Assembly: GCA_009760855.2 (NCBI GenBank)
Contig: WPIO01000007.1
Location: forward strand, 6,356,501 to 6,420,500
DNA from: Cristatella mucedo
Lineage: Eukaryota; Bryozoa; Phylactolaemata; Cristatellidae
Length of the DNA: 64,000 bases
Direction: 5' to 3'
Under the pieces are notes generated by a model, which saw only the letters and a list, made by a program, of their open reading frames with translations, was not told the origin of the DNA and made no database searches. Of the stretch, positions 10,122 to 22,334 are shown in pieces (position 1 is the first letter of the stretch; each line of letters starts with the position of its first letter). The position numbers and the translations under genes were made by a program.

Positions 10122-13100
10122 CTGACAAGAAAACCAATAAGCCATAACCCCTAATCAGATCCACTACGAACCGATAGCAACCTTCGAAAGAACAGCCAAG
10201 GGAGCAATGTCATGACACAGCTAAAATTTAAATGAACAGGTCCGAGTATTATAGTTCCTAGGAGTCAACCAGTGAAACTAAAACAAAATGGCATCTCTAT
10301 GTGCTAGCCTATCACTTAATGAGCGGGCAGCACGGTTTTAAAAACAGAACTTCCATTAAACTTAAATTCGCTACACAAATAATATGTCTGGTGACCGAGT
10401 AGGTGGCCATATTTCATTTTGGAAAAATCCAAGCATGATTTGTACTGGTGTTTCAGTTTTGGGGACCCAGAGTGATCAAAATGCATAGGTAACTAAGGGT
10501 TTTTCGGCACTGCCAGCTGTTTGTAATTTAAGACTTTTCGTGAATACCTATTTATATGTTCATATTAACTGGATTGGTAGTTACGTTGCATTAGGCAATA
10601 GCGGTTATACAATATGTCCTCACTAAAGCATTCCCTTTGGATATGTTTGCCTGAGGGGAAAATAAGTTCACACACATGCAACAGAATCTAATCCCTACCA
10701 GTTGACCAGAACAAATGTCCAAGGTTCCGGATTCAAAACCCTAAATTTCAAGGATTGCTTAGTTGTGCAATGCACGAGTACCTGCAAACTCTCGATGAAC
10801 GGGGGGGGGGGGGAAACATTGGTTTTAAAACAATCACATCTTTATTATAACTTTTTACCCATTAGAGTGGCAACCGAACTTTAAAGGAGAGAGAAGAGGA
10901 TTTGCTAACTGCACGGAGACGACATAGCAACAGACAGGACTTCACCTGTCATCTTTAATGGGTGCAAAGTTTGGCTTCATATCACTTGTGGTTAGAAGGG
11001 AAAATATTTACTCCCCACAGGAATTGTTAAGTCAAGACTTTTTTGACCCGGTACGGCAGAAATAAACTTAGCAGCCTCCCATTTAGCTGCTTTGCTAACA
11101 GAAATAAGTAGTGGACCTACATGGGCAGAGAAATCAAAAGTCCGGGTTGCCTTGCCCTCAAAGCTAACCCTACGTTTAAAATAGCAAGCTGTAGACACAG
11201 CCAGAGCTAAACGAACTTCACTGCTGTGAACGTAACTTAGTTTACTGAAGGGAAGGGATCTAACCCACAACTGTAGTGGAGGTAGAGTTTCAGGCATCCG
11301 TAAAGATGGTCTACTTATTTGTTCGAGAGGAAGCAGAGTACAACAGGGCTGCAACTGTATATATTTGACTAGTGTATTTTTTGCAAAAATAAATTATGCT
11401 CCTAATACTGCTAATGGACAAGAATAATCTACACGTGAACATGATATTCATACACTCAAGTTCAATAGAATCCCTCACACATTTCGACTTGCTAAAACAT
11501 TGTAAAAAAAATCGCAAAGTGCTTATCAAATTGTAGCCTACCACAAGCATTCCAGAAGAGAGGATTCAAATGATAAAGTAGTACATAAGGGAAATGGCAA
11601 AAAGTATCAATTAGGTTTGGTTGCAATGAACGAAATACAAGAAAAAGCTGTATAGGCAGATTGAGACCACTTAAGACTTTTCACATGGAAAAGAAAAGGC
11701 TAATAATGTGAAGAACAGTTAATATTTCAGCTTTGCTTTATTCGTCAAGTCAGGGGATGTGGTGATAGCAGTCGGTAGAATGCCTGGCAATGGGTTCACA
11801 GGAGCTGGACGCAGGATCCCAAGTGGAATTTGCGGGTGATTAGAGGCACAGCTAAACGATCCTAGTCAGAGGAGAAGAAAGTACGACGGGAAGCCTGAAA
11901 ATTAATATTTCGGATAACTAAGCTGGAACAAGAGAATGATGGGACTCAAGTTTTTGTTAACTGGTGAATGCAGGTGGGTGAAAAGCAAAGTCATCTGGTA
12001 GCTCCAACCATCACGAAGGTCTCGCCTAGATGCCAAGTTTGCACCATCAGTAAGAATCTTATTCAGAAAGACCTGCAAAGAGGCAGCTACAAAAGGCGAG
12101 AGGGGATGTCACAAAAGCATGGACCAGCTTGGTTGTGGTATACTCATCTAAGAAAGCCCGAGCCTATGTAGTGTTGTGTAGCTAAAAGCAGAGACTTGAC
12201 AATAGAGCTGATAAAGTCATCTACGAATGGTCATTTTGGAGACGAACGTCCCGATTCCATGCAAAGGCTACGGAGAACAAACACGCTGGTCAAGCCAACT
12301 TATCTTCTTTAACAAGCACTAAGTTTGAAAACATGCCATTTTGGATATGTGCAGCTATGGTCGGGACAAAGCCGTAAGAGACACTGATGATTTGAGTAAG
12401 ACGAAAAATCTGAAAGTTTGATTTCTGATGACAAGCAATTATGGAACCTGGTGAAGCTGCTCCCATAATTTTTGCAGAAGCAGCCTAGATTAGAAAACTA
12501 CAAGATCAGGAAGACTTAAGAAATTTGCTGTTGCTGTGTTACCATGCAAGGGTTTAGGTGGAAAACTGAGCATCAGCATGGAATTGATGAAAGCCTGACA
12601 AATAAAATCTACTGCTACGATATATTACGATCCAAAACTAGGCTAAGATGTAGCGGCGTGCAAAAGAATGTAGCTAGAGAGTATGATCAAACAGTTGTAA
12701 TACTTTATTTTTCATCGGTATAGGTCAAGCACGCCCAGACCTGAGTAGTTTCATAAAGGTTCCCAATTCTTGACTGTTTTTCTACTCGGGTCATCAGCAT
12801 CTTGTGTTGCTTTGTTTCAAACCATGCCCGAGCCACTAGGATTTTCTATGCCACTTTCGGCACACCTTCCGGCATTCCAACTAGAAGTGTGAGTTCTCTC
12901 ACAAAGACCATAGAAAATGTCTCTTAGGGTGGTCGGCAAAAACTGTACGATACAAAAGAGATAATTAAGGTCACATCAAGCATGGAAAAATTAAATCATA
13001 CGTTGTGCTTTAAAAACAATACGAAAGTTATGTCATCTTTATAAAGTTTCCCACTCCTTAAATTTATAGTATCTGCCAAACACCTGTAGTAGGTTTTTTA

Positions 13101-16100
13101 CTGGTTGCTTTCGTTCGTTAGGGCAATATGCTTTTCACTTTTCACAATCCAGTAGAATGGCCACATTCGGCAATCCACGTGCTTAAGGACAACGATTCTT
13201 GTATTAAACCAAGTGGTACTAGTATTATGCTCTCCGGGCCAACATGGAGGACTACCCTTAGCCAATCCAAGCACCAGGCAGGATGGTTCACTCAAAGCAA
13301 ATTAGCAATTGAAATCACATGACATTAATGGTGGATGAAAGCACACCCGACAGCAGCCAGCAAACATTTGCAATGAACTTACCAGCAGGGCCTGGCTTCG
13401 TATCTTTTTCGATAGAAGGCCTTTTGGGATACGACTTCTCTAAAATCCAATATCGTATTAATAATAAAAATATATTTGTACAGCACTCTCAAAGAACTTA
13501 ATCTCTTTTTAGGCACTTTAGATATGCTGTAAAGTAAGCACAACCAGAAGCCTAGTGGTTACATCAACAGTGTCAACATAAATAATATGGTTAGTGGGTA
13601 ACATGCATTGTGTCAGCATGCATAGCCACACAAAGAACAAATCAAATGCACCCAAATGCAGTGAGCGAATGTTGTGAGGAACAGGTGCATTTGCAGCTTC
13701 TTTATAAATGTCGTCATATCTGGGGATGTCTAGCCAGGTTGTGTCATGACGTCAGTAAAGAGAGAGAACCAAGCTTTTGGAGCATACCAGCTAAATGCAT
13801 AGACACCAAAGGAGTTGAGGTTGGTTCGAGGCAAACCAAAGCCACTTCAGTCCGAAGAGCTTCTGTCGCCCGGTCTTTAAGCAGAAGAATGGAACAGTTA
13901 ATTTATTGTCCATACAGGACCCGACAGCACAAAGAGGCTGAAACTGGTGCAGCAGTTGAGCTAAGTACGGAGGAGCTAAGCCGTGGCAGGCCTTGTGGAG
14001 CAGTGTAAGAACTTTGCTCTGTATCCGTTGACCAACCGGCATCCATCCTAGCTCTTTTAGCAAAGGAGACACGTGCTCAAACCTCTGGGACTTGAAGACT
14101 AGCCTTGCAGCAATATTCATAGCCATCTGCAGTGGCATAGTTTCTTTTTTGGTAGCCCAGCCAAAAGGGAATTACAATAATCCAGCCAAGACAGAACTAA
14201 GGAGCTAGTTAAATTTTGTTTGCAACTCACTGTGGAAGACAGCTCATAATCTTAGATAGGGATCGGACGTGATGACTAGCTGTAGAAGCAGTCATCTGAA
14301 TGAAGCTTTTAAAATTGAGGTAGCTGTCGAAAACGACACCTAAATTTCGAGCACCTGGTGATGGTCGCACAACAGCATCACCTATTAGAAGAGCAAAGCC
14401 TTCTAATACAACCATATGCTTAGGGTGTCCTATGAGCAGCCGTTCGGTTTTACCGTCATTTAGTTTCAAGAAGTTTTCCGACTTCCAGGATCGAATGTCG
14501 GCAAGGTAAGCATTCAGTTTATTAGCTGTTGCAGCTGATTCCGACGGTTTGAATGACAAATACAGCTGACTATCGTCAGCATAAAAGTGATATCCTATTC
14601 CATGGGCCTTAATCACTTTTCCCAGAGCAGAGGTTGAGTATAAATGGAGAACAGCAAGGGACCGAGGACGGACCCTTGAGAGACTCCACCGGTGACCCGT
14701 CTCGCATGTGAGACCTGGCCCCCACACGACAGGGATTCATCACGATCGGACAAGTACGATTTAAACCATGCCAGTGCCTCATCTGCCAGACCGGTCATTG
14801 TTCTCAATCGTTCAAGCAGAACATCCTGATCAATGGTGTCGAAGGCAGCTGACAGATCTAGCAGAGCTAGGGTAGTGACATCACCGTCATCGTTGCCACA
14901 TAGAATGTCATTGTTAAATCGGAGGAGAGCAGTTTCAGTGGAGTGCTGCCTCTTGAACTGCGATTGAAATGTTTCTGACATTTCTTTCTTTTCAATATGT
15001 TCAACCAGCTGCTTAGCAACAATTTTTTCAAGAATCTTAGACAAGAAATGAAGAAAGGAAACTGAGCGATAGTTTGCAAGGACATCCGAATCTAATAAAG
15101 ACTTTTTAAGTATAGGTCTAATGATTGCCGATTTGAAGGACTTGGGTACGACCCCTTTTCCCAAAGAAGCATTAAAAATCTCGGTTATGGCAGGGCTAAG
15201 TTGGTCTGCCAGTGAAGACCACAGAGATAATGGTATAGGGTCTTCAGGGGACGAGCTTTTATTATTAGACCTTACTAAGGTAGCCACAGCGCATGCAGAA
15301 ACCTCGGAAAACCCTTTAAGGAAGGTCACAGGTTGTCATTCCGCAATTGTTTTAGTCGTAGGGGGCTTTATGGAGGCATTAATGTGCACCATTTTTTCAG
15401 TAAAGAAAGCTGAAAACTCTTCGGCTGAGCCGTTAATATCTGAAGCAAGACAATAAAGAGACCTAAAAGAAGTGACAGAACCTCGAAGTCGAGACGATGC
15501 TTGATGAAGAACCAGCGGTGCTCGGCAAGAAGTGGTGTGATTTGTTAACTTCGATACTCATGACAGATAAGCCTAGCTGCCGAGTTTTGCACCAACTGTA
15601 AGCACCTAATTGTAGTGGCTGAAAGACCTGCAAGCAGTTAGTAACATAAGTGGAAATGGGATGTCACAAATGCATATTTGAAAAAATAACGATACAGAAA
15701 AGTTCAAAAGATAGCAATTATAATTGTAACAATAATAATAGCAGTGCAGTTGCATAGACTCTAAGACAGCAAAATCTCTATCTAGGCATATAGGCTGGAA
15801 AGGAAGCATTTCAACTGGTTAGTGATAAAAACAAGCACAATTGCAATACGCATAAGTACACAGAGGACTATTTGCACGGAGAAAGAAAACGCTATGAAAA
15901 ATAGTTGTACTTTCAGCTTTGCTTTAAATGTCAAATCCGGAGATACCGTGATGGCAGTCGGTAGAGTTAATGGCATTAGGTCGAAAGGAACTTTACGCAA
16001 GATCAAAGTCAGATTTGATATCAGTAAGAGGCGCCAAACGATCAGAGTCAGATGAGGGGACATCTGAAGTAATTATTTTGGATAATAAAGCAACAGAGAA

Positions 16101-19041
16101 GAGAATGAGCTGATGTGGTCATCTAGCAAATGGTCATTTTGGAGCCGAGCACCCAGATTCCATCCTTCATAGCATCGTCCACACATTGCATGCAAAGATT
16201 CATGCTACTACAGATTGTTAATTAGTCAGACAAGTTTTGCTATACGCACCCACGACTGCATAATATAAAGTTCAAGGACGTTTGATGACTGGGATAGCAA
16301 ACACTATCTAAGCAAGTTATGGAATCTACTAGCCATGAAGCTATACTGTAAATGAAGCTGTTTAAAAGTCACATGCATGTACCTTAACAAGCTCCAAGCA
16401 TATACCAAGATGTAATAATTTCAAAAGTTATTTTTTTATTTTTAGGTACGTTATTTTCGGTTAACTTCTGAGCTAGGCACAGGTTGCTTAATTGTTTAAT
16501 GCTTTGTTTTCATGTGGAAATAATCACAACTTCTGATCCCATTACTAACATGTTTGTCTTTTACAAGGTACCCTTTATTCTATAGACATTTAGCCTTGAG
16601 AAAGTTTGCTACCAGCAGACAGCAAATGCTGGCAATACAAGCTGCAAGGAGTCTGAGAAAAATTATAGAGATAGAAGACCGGGAAGGATCAAAGTACATG
16701 TACAGCTGTGTCGTAAGCATAGAAATAAAAGCCTCGAGTGCGCATCAGGACCACATCGGCAATAGGGAGAATATAAATTCAGAAAATGGCAACCCAGAAC
16801 CGATTCATGGGGTAGAACATGTTTCAAAGGCTGGCTAGATATCGGTACCCATAATGCCTCTAAACTCTGAAATCTCTCACAAGAAAAAGAGCACTTAAAA
16901 GAGCACCTAAGGCATTTCAGTGCAATGCCGGTGAAGCCAGGGTTGGACGATATATACTCACACGAAGGAATCAATGGTATCTCTTCAAGAGATCTGACAT
17001 AACTAGCCAAGAGACTACATTAGTACACATTCATGAGAAGGTCGTTCTACTTTCAGCAGTGTGCTGACTTATAGGAGTGATTAGCTCTTAAACCTGATCG
17101 AAATTTAATTGCAAGGTTAGGTACTTTATTTATTTTACGAGTTTAGCTGCTCTGCCACTACTCGTTCAAGGGTAAATAATGCGCACATAACTATTGATTA
17201 AGGCCAAGGCTGTGCAATGAATAATCACGAAGCCCACAATCTAGCATGGATAATATTTGGTGAGGTACTTAATACCAGTAGTCGGCATAAGTCAAGCAGG
17301 TAAGCGCGGTTAAGAGCAAAAGAGAAAAGGCCAGATGAAGCAAGAGAACAGAATGGCCAGTTCTAAGATACCCCCCACCAAGAGCTATAACACAAAAATG
17401 CAGCTCCTATGAGCCTCTAGCATGAGATTCAGGCACTCAGATATGGCAGTCAAGGTAGAGAAACGGTTTCAGAGACAGGACCAGAAACTCGGTCGATATC
17501 TAATCGTAGATAAACTGCAGTCAAGGCAAGCAACAAAGACAAGTTCAAGCTAAGCCAGACAAAGGTTTAACCATAAAGTTAAGGTAGAAGCTTTAATATA
17601 TACACCCTGGCAGTCAAGGGCCCCGAGTCTTAGCCTAAGGGAAGGTGATTGAACCTATCGACTCAGGTCGTGGAGTTTGCGTCACGCAGCATGCAATCCC
17701 CATTTCAATCGAACGATAGTCTTTTGATATTCTAAACTCAGCTGGAATGTTGTAAATTGAGATTGAATCAGAAAAGCTTAACTCAGTATTCAAAATGTAT
17801 ATCCGCATGCTGCCAGCTACCAACCTGGTGTGTTTTCAATTCAGGCAACATATATTTAGATATTCTAAGCCAACACGTGGTCTACACCAACTTAATTTAT
17901 AAACAAATGCAAAAACATGTGCAAATAGAAATGCGAATACAAATTCTTAATACTGACATTTCGCTATTTAAAAATGAAATGACGACCTTGCAACTGTAAA
18001 CACCGAACAGCTGTACCGGTAGCTGCGTGGCAAACCGGGCCTTCGGAATCCCTGGCACTATTGACCATCACATCTGTTTGGAACGCCTCTCCTCATGCCT
18101 AAGGCTCTTCTACTGCTATACAAACAAGGCTGTTGAATCAACTGCCCTTCACTTTACTTTAAAAAATCAATAGAAACTAGTTTTCAGCAATTTAAGAAAA
18201 TACTATTTAGTGGCATGCCGGCCAATGCACTGATGCTTAAAGAGTACCTGCATAAGCTGTAGACGTTTCCGCTTGCGGCTCTCTGCCGGTGCAGGCAGCT
18301 GATAAACACTCTTGAAATTCTTGCCCTTTGCAAGCTTTCCTTCATTCGAGGCTGGCTCTTCTTCTGCCTTGGACCTCTTGCCTTTGGCTATCTTTGGCCT
18401 GCCTTTCAGACCTGGCTTCTCTTCTTCTGCTTTGGACTTCCTGCTTTTGGCTTGCCTTCCTTCCTTCCGAGGTGTCGAGGGAGCCGATACTACTGCCTCG
18501 GTGCTGTTCGGTTGCTGTATGGGGGAAGTCACAATGCTGACTTCGGCGGCCTCGGCCGACAGTTCCGTCGTGCTGCCCACCACACCCTAAATGTCACCAA
18601 GGACACACACTGATATGCATCACGGTAAACAGTACCATCCGACAAGCTGCGCCAACAAATGTAGGATATCTGGAATAAAGTCACAGAATTGTTTATGTTT
18701 CTAGCATTCTCAATGACACCTCCTCACAGGTTACTTATGTAGGAGAACAAACAAAGGGCTGCATCGCCACGGTGACCGTGAAAGTCAGATGATACGTAGA
18801 ATTTACCAAATAATGAAAGGAATCCCACGTCAGCCACCACAGATACTAAAATTCAAGTTTGAGAAGCCACAACCTTGCCTGCCTTACCTGATCCTCCTCA
18901 GTGTCATCTTGGTCAGGCCTCACGTTCGGATCATTTTCAATTTGCCATAAGCCCTTGTTAAAGAGTGGCCTTTTACAAGGCTTGGCGAACTTGTGCTTGT
19001 ATTTTTCATATCTGAAGAGATCCTTAGGCAGAAGTGTGTAC
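10028..19041 (-). CDS. Unrecognised Lys/Glu-rich, probably nuclear protein (three internal exons, partial)
   Basis: Three minus-strand exons, 19041-18888, 18586-18248 and 10121-10028, join in compatible phases with GT-AG introns of 0.3 and 8.1 kb, giving about 195 residues. The first encodes a compact, conserved-looking segment: [20 protein letters not shown] and [16 protein letters not shown]. The second is low-complexity, with repeated K-SKAEEE units, an AT-hook-like KGRPK and a basic SRKRKR cluster. The third continues with KKKRQK and an acidic tail. Basic clusters and charge suggest a nuclear or nucleolar location, but that is inference. The start exon must end in phase 2 upstream of 19041, and the gene continues past 10028 in phase 1; I found neither flanking exon. 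I do not recognise the family. Confidence 0.65.
10122..10991. other. Intron, no feature recognised
   Basis: Contains a G homopolymer at 10801-10813; otherwise nothing recognised. Confidence 0.35.
10992..11354 (-). other. 120-codon minus open frame, unrecognised
   Basis: The frame reads [20 protein letters not shown], later [20 protein letters not shown], with balanced composition. It may be a piece of a transposon or a missed exon of the gene spanning this region. No splice sites in phase were established. Confidence 0.25.
11700..12290 (-). mobile_element. L2-type LINE fragment, minus, decayed
   Basis: Matches other decayed minus copies, especially 1395-1870: a CAGCTTTGCTTTATTCGTCA block (LINE C-terminal coding), a GTTTGCACCAT block (VQNSA region), and GATGACTTTATCAGCTCT-type sequence on the minus strand near 12210. 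Confidence 0.55.
12291..13447. other. Intron, no feature recognised
   Basis: Overlapping open frames on both strands at 13098-13322 have no recognised motif. Confidence 0.35.
13448..13845 (-). mobile_element. 3' half of an L2-type LINE, minus
   Basis: The minus strand carries a LINE 3' end with an ATTAATAATAAAAAT tail, the CTCTTTTTAGGCACTTTA block, a degraded 3' UTR, and coding sequence equivalent to [10 protein letters not shown]. It resumes at the L2-A position CCTCGTACAAACCTTAAATC, directly against LINE-B sequence. Confidence 0.65.
13846..15440 (-). mobile_element. LINE-B, reverse transcriptase-bearing copy, minus
   Basis: The best reverse transcriptase region in the window. Successive frames show [72 protein letters not shown], the catalytic [10 protein letters not shown] (YADD at 14583-14572), then [17 protein letters not shown] and the C-terminal [20 protein letters not shown]. 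There is a stop near 15342 and frame changes near 14640 and 14140, so it is dead. It belongs to the L2/CR1 group but differs from L2-A. It lacks the usual LINE-B 3' end and is embedded in an L2-type LINE. Confidence 0.88.
15441..15695 (-). mobile_element. 5' part of the L2-type LINE hosting LINE-B, minus
   Basis: The minus strand reads [19 protein letters not shown] and [11 protein letters not shown], the counterpart of the L2-[10 protein letters not shown]...LLADLHWLP segment, and stops beside LINE-B near 15440. Confidence 0.65.
15696..16080 (-). mobile_element. Second L2 3' fragment inserted in the first, minus
   Basis: An AACAATAATAATA tail, a degraded UTR and a frame reading [20 protein letters not shown] (compare [19 protein letters not shown]). 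It interrupts the L2 copy whose upstream part resumes at 16085-16150 (GATGTGGTCATCTAGCAAAT). Confidence 0.5.
16081..18077. other. Intron, mostly unrecognised
   Basis: The first 70 bp continue an L2 copy. A 115-codon minus frame at 16663-17010 is cysteine-rich but unrecognised. Nothing else could be named. Confidence 0.3.
18078..18170 (+). repeat. SINE-2 3' part, plus
   Basis: CTAAGGCTCTTCTACTGCTA, TACAAACAAGGCTGTTGAATCA and an A/T-rich end match the SINE-2 tail. Confidence 0.6.
18248..18586 (-). CDS. Exon of the unrecognised nuclear-type gene (charged low-complexity)
   Basis: A 339-nt exon, 113 codons in phase 0/0, with acceptor atttag|ggtgtg and donor atgcag|gtactc. It holds two SKAEEE repeats, KGRPK and SRKRKR. 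The opposite strand also reads open but only as serine- and leucine-rich noise. Confidence 0.62.
18888..19041 (-). CDS. Exon of the unrecognised nuclear-type gene (conserved-looking block)
   Basis: A 154-nt exon with acceptor aacttcag|gtacac and a consensus donor cag|gtaag. It reads [16 protein letters not shown], then [15 protein letters not shown], then an acidic end. Amino acid content and the strong splice sites support real coding. Confidence 0.65.
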
Positions 19042-19542
19042 CTGAAGTTGGAAAGAGCGTGGCCACAGTGGCTAACAAAGATCCCAACTTAAGCCATAGC
19101 AATACAATGCCATCAATGCCATACAATGCCATCACGCATAAATATATCCACACGATGAGAAGAGAGATAATCAAGTATTCACCGTGGCTGCATACAGTGG
19201 CCACTATCTGGCAATGGCTGCTAGCGGCGCATAGCCAAGACCTTTAATAAGAGAGAGTGCAGGCAGTGGAGACATGTCAACAATAGTATAACTGAATATA
19301 GATTTGCAACTCCACAAAAACAAGACTACTGGCTATAATGCTGGAGATTGCCTTATAGCACACTCGAAGCCTTCAGAAGCTTTCTCTGCACAACTGGTTA
19401 TCAAAAGCATATATATCATGCAAATATAAAAAATGAGAAGCTTAGCTGAATTAGGATTCAGTCAAAGAACTGATTAAAATATATTTTTAAAGAACTGATT
19501 AGGATGGAGGTAGTAACAAAGAAAGTCATTAAAGGAAGCACA
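19042..19542. other. Intron upstream of the 18888 exon, no feature recognised
   Basis: The upstream exon, which must end in phase 2, was not found here. Confidence 0.3.
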
Positions 19543-19544
19543 TA

Positions 19545-20000
19545 TGGTCGGCCCTCATTTATAGTGGCTAATCAGTTCCAGACTCTGCCGAGGTAAGTGA
19601 ACTTCCGAAAAGTGGGATTCTTTATTTATAAATCAAATATTCTTGTAGTTAAAGCATAGAATACCTGTTAACGACCCGCTAAATACGCTTTTAACATTAT
19701 TAAAGCCCTCTGGACACGAAATAACACCCGATTTTCGGGAAAAAAAATCTTACCCACACACAAGGAGTGATCGAGCAGCTTAATCTGGCGTTAACAGATT
19801 TGTAGGGTGCTCGAATACATAGGCCTACAGTCCATACGTACAGTAAATTTTTTTTAATACAGGTATATATAATTGACTAAAACAACCGAGCATGCTGTAT
19901 AATTTTCACTATCTCGATAAACCTTTAAATGAATATATTTGGGGGAAAAACGATTGAGTGAAGCCGAGAAAGTTTAGTGCCAAGTGGCGAGGGACGACTG
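19545..20000. mobile_element. pogo/Tigger-like MITE with TA target duplication
   Basis: A 456-bp element flanked by TA at 19543-19544 and 20001-20002. The left end, tGGTCGGCCCTCATTTATAG, and the reverse complement of the right end, CAGTCGTCCCTCGCCACTTG, are imperfect inverted repeats of the pogo/Tigger type. The interior includes GCATAGAATACCTGTTAACG and CCTCTGGACACGAAATAACA, typical of non-autonomous Tigger-like elements as I remember them. No transposase frame. Confidence 0.75.
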
Positions 20001-20002
20001 TA

Positions 20003-20520
20003 CATCGACCACAGGAAAAGGACAGATTGTGTACAATTAGGGAGCGAGTTGCAACGCCAGGAACTACACAAGCGATTGCAATATAGGACTTCGGCCTCAG
20101 TAATGCACTGTCGGTTAACAGGCCCAAGCCCTTAACTTCTGCTAAACGCTAAACATGTCTTGTGAAGAGTGTTTAACTTGATCGTCGTTTATATCTGGAA
20201 TTTCAAAACTGGCCAACAACCACAACTGGCAACAACAACAATGGGGTTTAGTTTCTAATCACTGCTGCCTATGCTGGGGGTTTAAACGTACATCGGATGA
20301 GTATGCTGAACTGCATTGATTTGTATATGACAACCAAAGTCACGGACCAGAAGTAAGTGAATAAGAGACAGGTGAGGATCCATTGGAGAGATATAAAGCA
20401 AACGATACCACGAGGAAGTAGACCCACGAGATGGACTGCTGTAGGCAAGTCGAAGAAGACCAAGGTAGTCGGGATTCCCGCCGTCATTATTACTGACAGG
20501 TTACTCGCAAAAAAATCAAG
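20003..20520. other. Unannotated, no feature recognised
   Basis: Most of the 114-codon minus frame in this area is the reading of the adjoining LINE-B tail. Confidence 0.3.
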
Positions 20521-20524
20521 AGGT

Positions 20525-20765
20525 CTTGCGTAATGTAATGTAATATATCTCCTCTGTAATGCCACAAAGGCTAAATGGGTGTTATGCAGGAGAGTTTTCT
20601 TAAGCACACTCAAAGTCTAAGCAGCTTTTGGTAAGCATGCGGTAGCTAACAGACTTAATCTCTAGCAGCAAAGAGAAAGTGAGAAGCATAGCTGAGCAAG
20701 CAGGGCAGTTGAAGGAGTGAGTAGCCCAGAAGTAGTGGCACACGGCAGCTGGAGAGGACGTGCTC
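20525..20765 (-). mobile_element. LINE-B 3' end, minus
   Basis: On the minus strand, CTACTTCTGGGCTACTCACT, AGCTATGCTTCTCACTTTCT, GAAAACTCTCCTGCATAACA and a final TACATTACATTAC-type repeat reproduce the LINE-B end at 46856-47340. Confidence 0.75.
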
Positions 20766-22330
20766 CAGTCTTACTCCCCGTGTATTGAACGTTTAGAGGG
20801 ACGCTGCCTTCATTTTTGACACAGACCTCTGTTGAGTTACGATCTACTCCATCCTTATGGAAATCCCCATGGCTTCCTCAGTAGAGTGGCTATGATTCCA
20901 AAAATGGCAAAATATTTGTAGCCTACAGGTCCAATTCTGTTTCTCTTCTGCTCTCGCTGTTGAAGAACTACCCAAGCAATAATAAAAGTGCTCAACACCT
21001 CACTCACTAAATGTCGAGCCATTCAAACATGCTACCGATCGATATGTACTAAAATAAAATCCTGGGTTGGATTCTGAGATATTAAACAACTGCTATCCTC
21101 TTTCCTCAAAGACTGGCAAGTGCCTTGTTAAATCAGCTTAAGGAAACACCAAAATAAAAACAGTCCGAAGAGCTCCACACATCGTTATTTGCACTAGCAT
21201 AACCGATTCTCAACAGAAAAGCATAAAAACATCAAGCAATTACAAGCAACCTTGTACGATGTGTCGTATGTCAATGTAACTAGGGTGTGCCGGCCGAGTG
21301 CATATATTATGTGTCACGAAGATATTCACCAATTATTAAGGACTCATTTCGGTCTCAAACTATGGTAATTGAAAGTGGAAACAAATGTGGGTGAGAGTCT
21401 CTAGCCCCCCAGGTAACAGGCACGTAATGTCATTAGCAACGATTGAGCGCTACGAAAAAGCTGACCAGATCAAATGTGACATATCCTTTCCAGTAAAGTG
21501 CCAAAAAAGAGATTTAGTTACCTTTGGGTACTATACAAAGTCATTATTAGAAACCAGACGATGAGCAAGGCTGTGCTTACGGCACCATTACAGAATGAAT
21601 ATAGCTGCAACAGCTGGGTGTGCCTTTATATGCATAACGGCAGTATTTATTCGGTGGCAAAAGTGTAAAGCATCAAAATCACCACATCGGTATGCCAAGC
21701 ATCATACTCACGTCTCATAGGTGCCATAAAAAAATATTGGGTACTTTCCTCTGGCCACAAAGCAGGGCAGGCTTGTGTCAATCTAAAAATATCGAGATAT
21801 ATTAACCCTGTGAACAGTCATGAGCATACCATGGATTTCTACTTCCTTCAGGGTTACAGCAAACACCAGCAAAAATAAGGCATGGCAATAGGGTGCAAGA
21901 AAGCAGCTCATAGCATAACAGCAGCAGGAGCAACCATAGCAACAGCCACTGCAGTGGCGCCGAGCAAGCAGATATGCTGAGGCAATATGCGCATGAATGT
22001 GTGGGCATTTGCATGTGTGTGTTCGTGTGAGTAAGTGTTTGAGTGTGAGTGAGTGAGTGAGTGTGTGCGTGCATGTCTGCGCTGAGACAGAATGGAAAGT
22101 TCTTGGGCATAATGGCCAGAATCGACGATGGTATACTTAAAACTATCATGAGATTTTTATACATCCTTAAAATAGCACCCATTCAATAAAACAGTATCTT
22201 GCTAAGTATGGGCAATCATATTATTACTCAGGAAGTGGAAAGCCTAAACCCCAGAAAGAATTATAGCATATATCCCCTGTCGCCTTAGTACTGAATTTTC
22301 TGCAACCCACAATCTGGAGGTTTTCCTGCC
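20766..22330. other. Unannotated; contains a GTGT/GTGA-rich patch
   Basis: A (GT)n/(GTGA)n stretch lies at about 22010-22080. No exon or transposon recognised elsewhere. Confidence 0.35.
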
Positions 22331-22334
22331 GGTG

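Noticed and set aside
16554-17010. Opposed 94- and 115-codon frames as a gene in the long intron
   Set aside because: Each is the reverse reading of the other and neither has a motif or in-phase splice sites.
22008-22080. CRISPR-like or other regularly spaced repeats
   Set aside because: The only regular arrays are simple microsatellites, a 14-bp array and a 32-bp minisatellite; none has repeat-spacer structure, and the DNA is animal.
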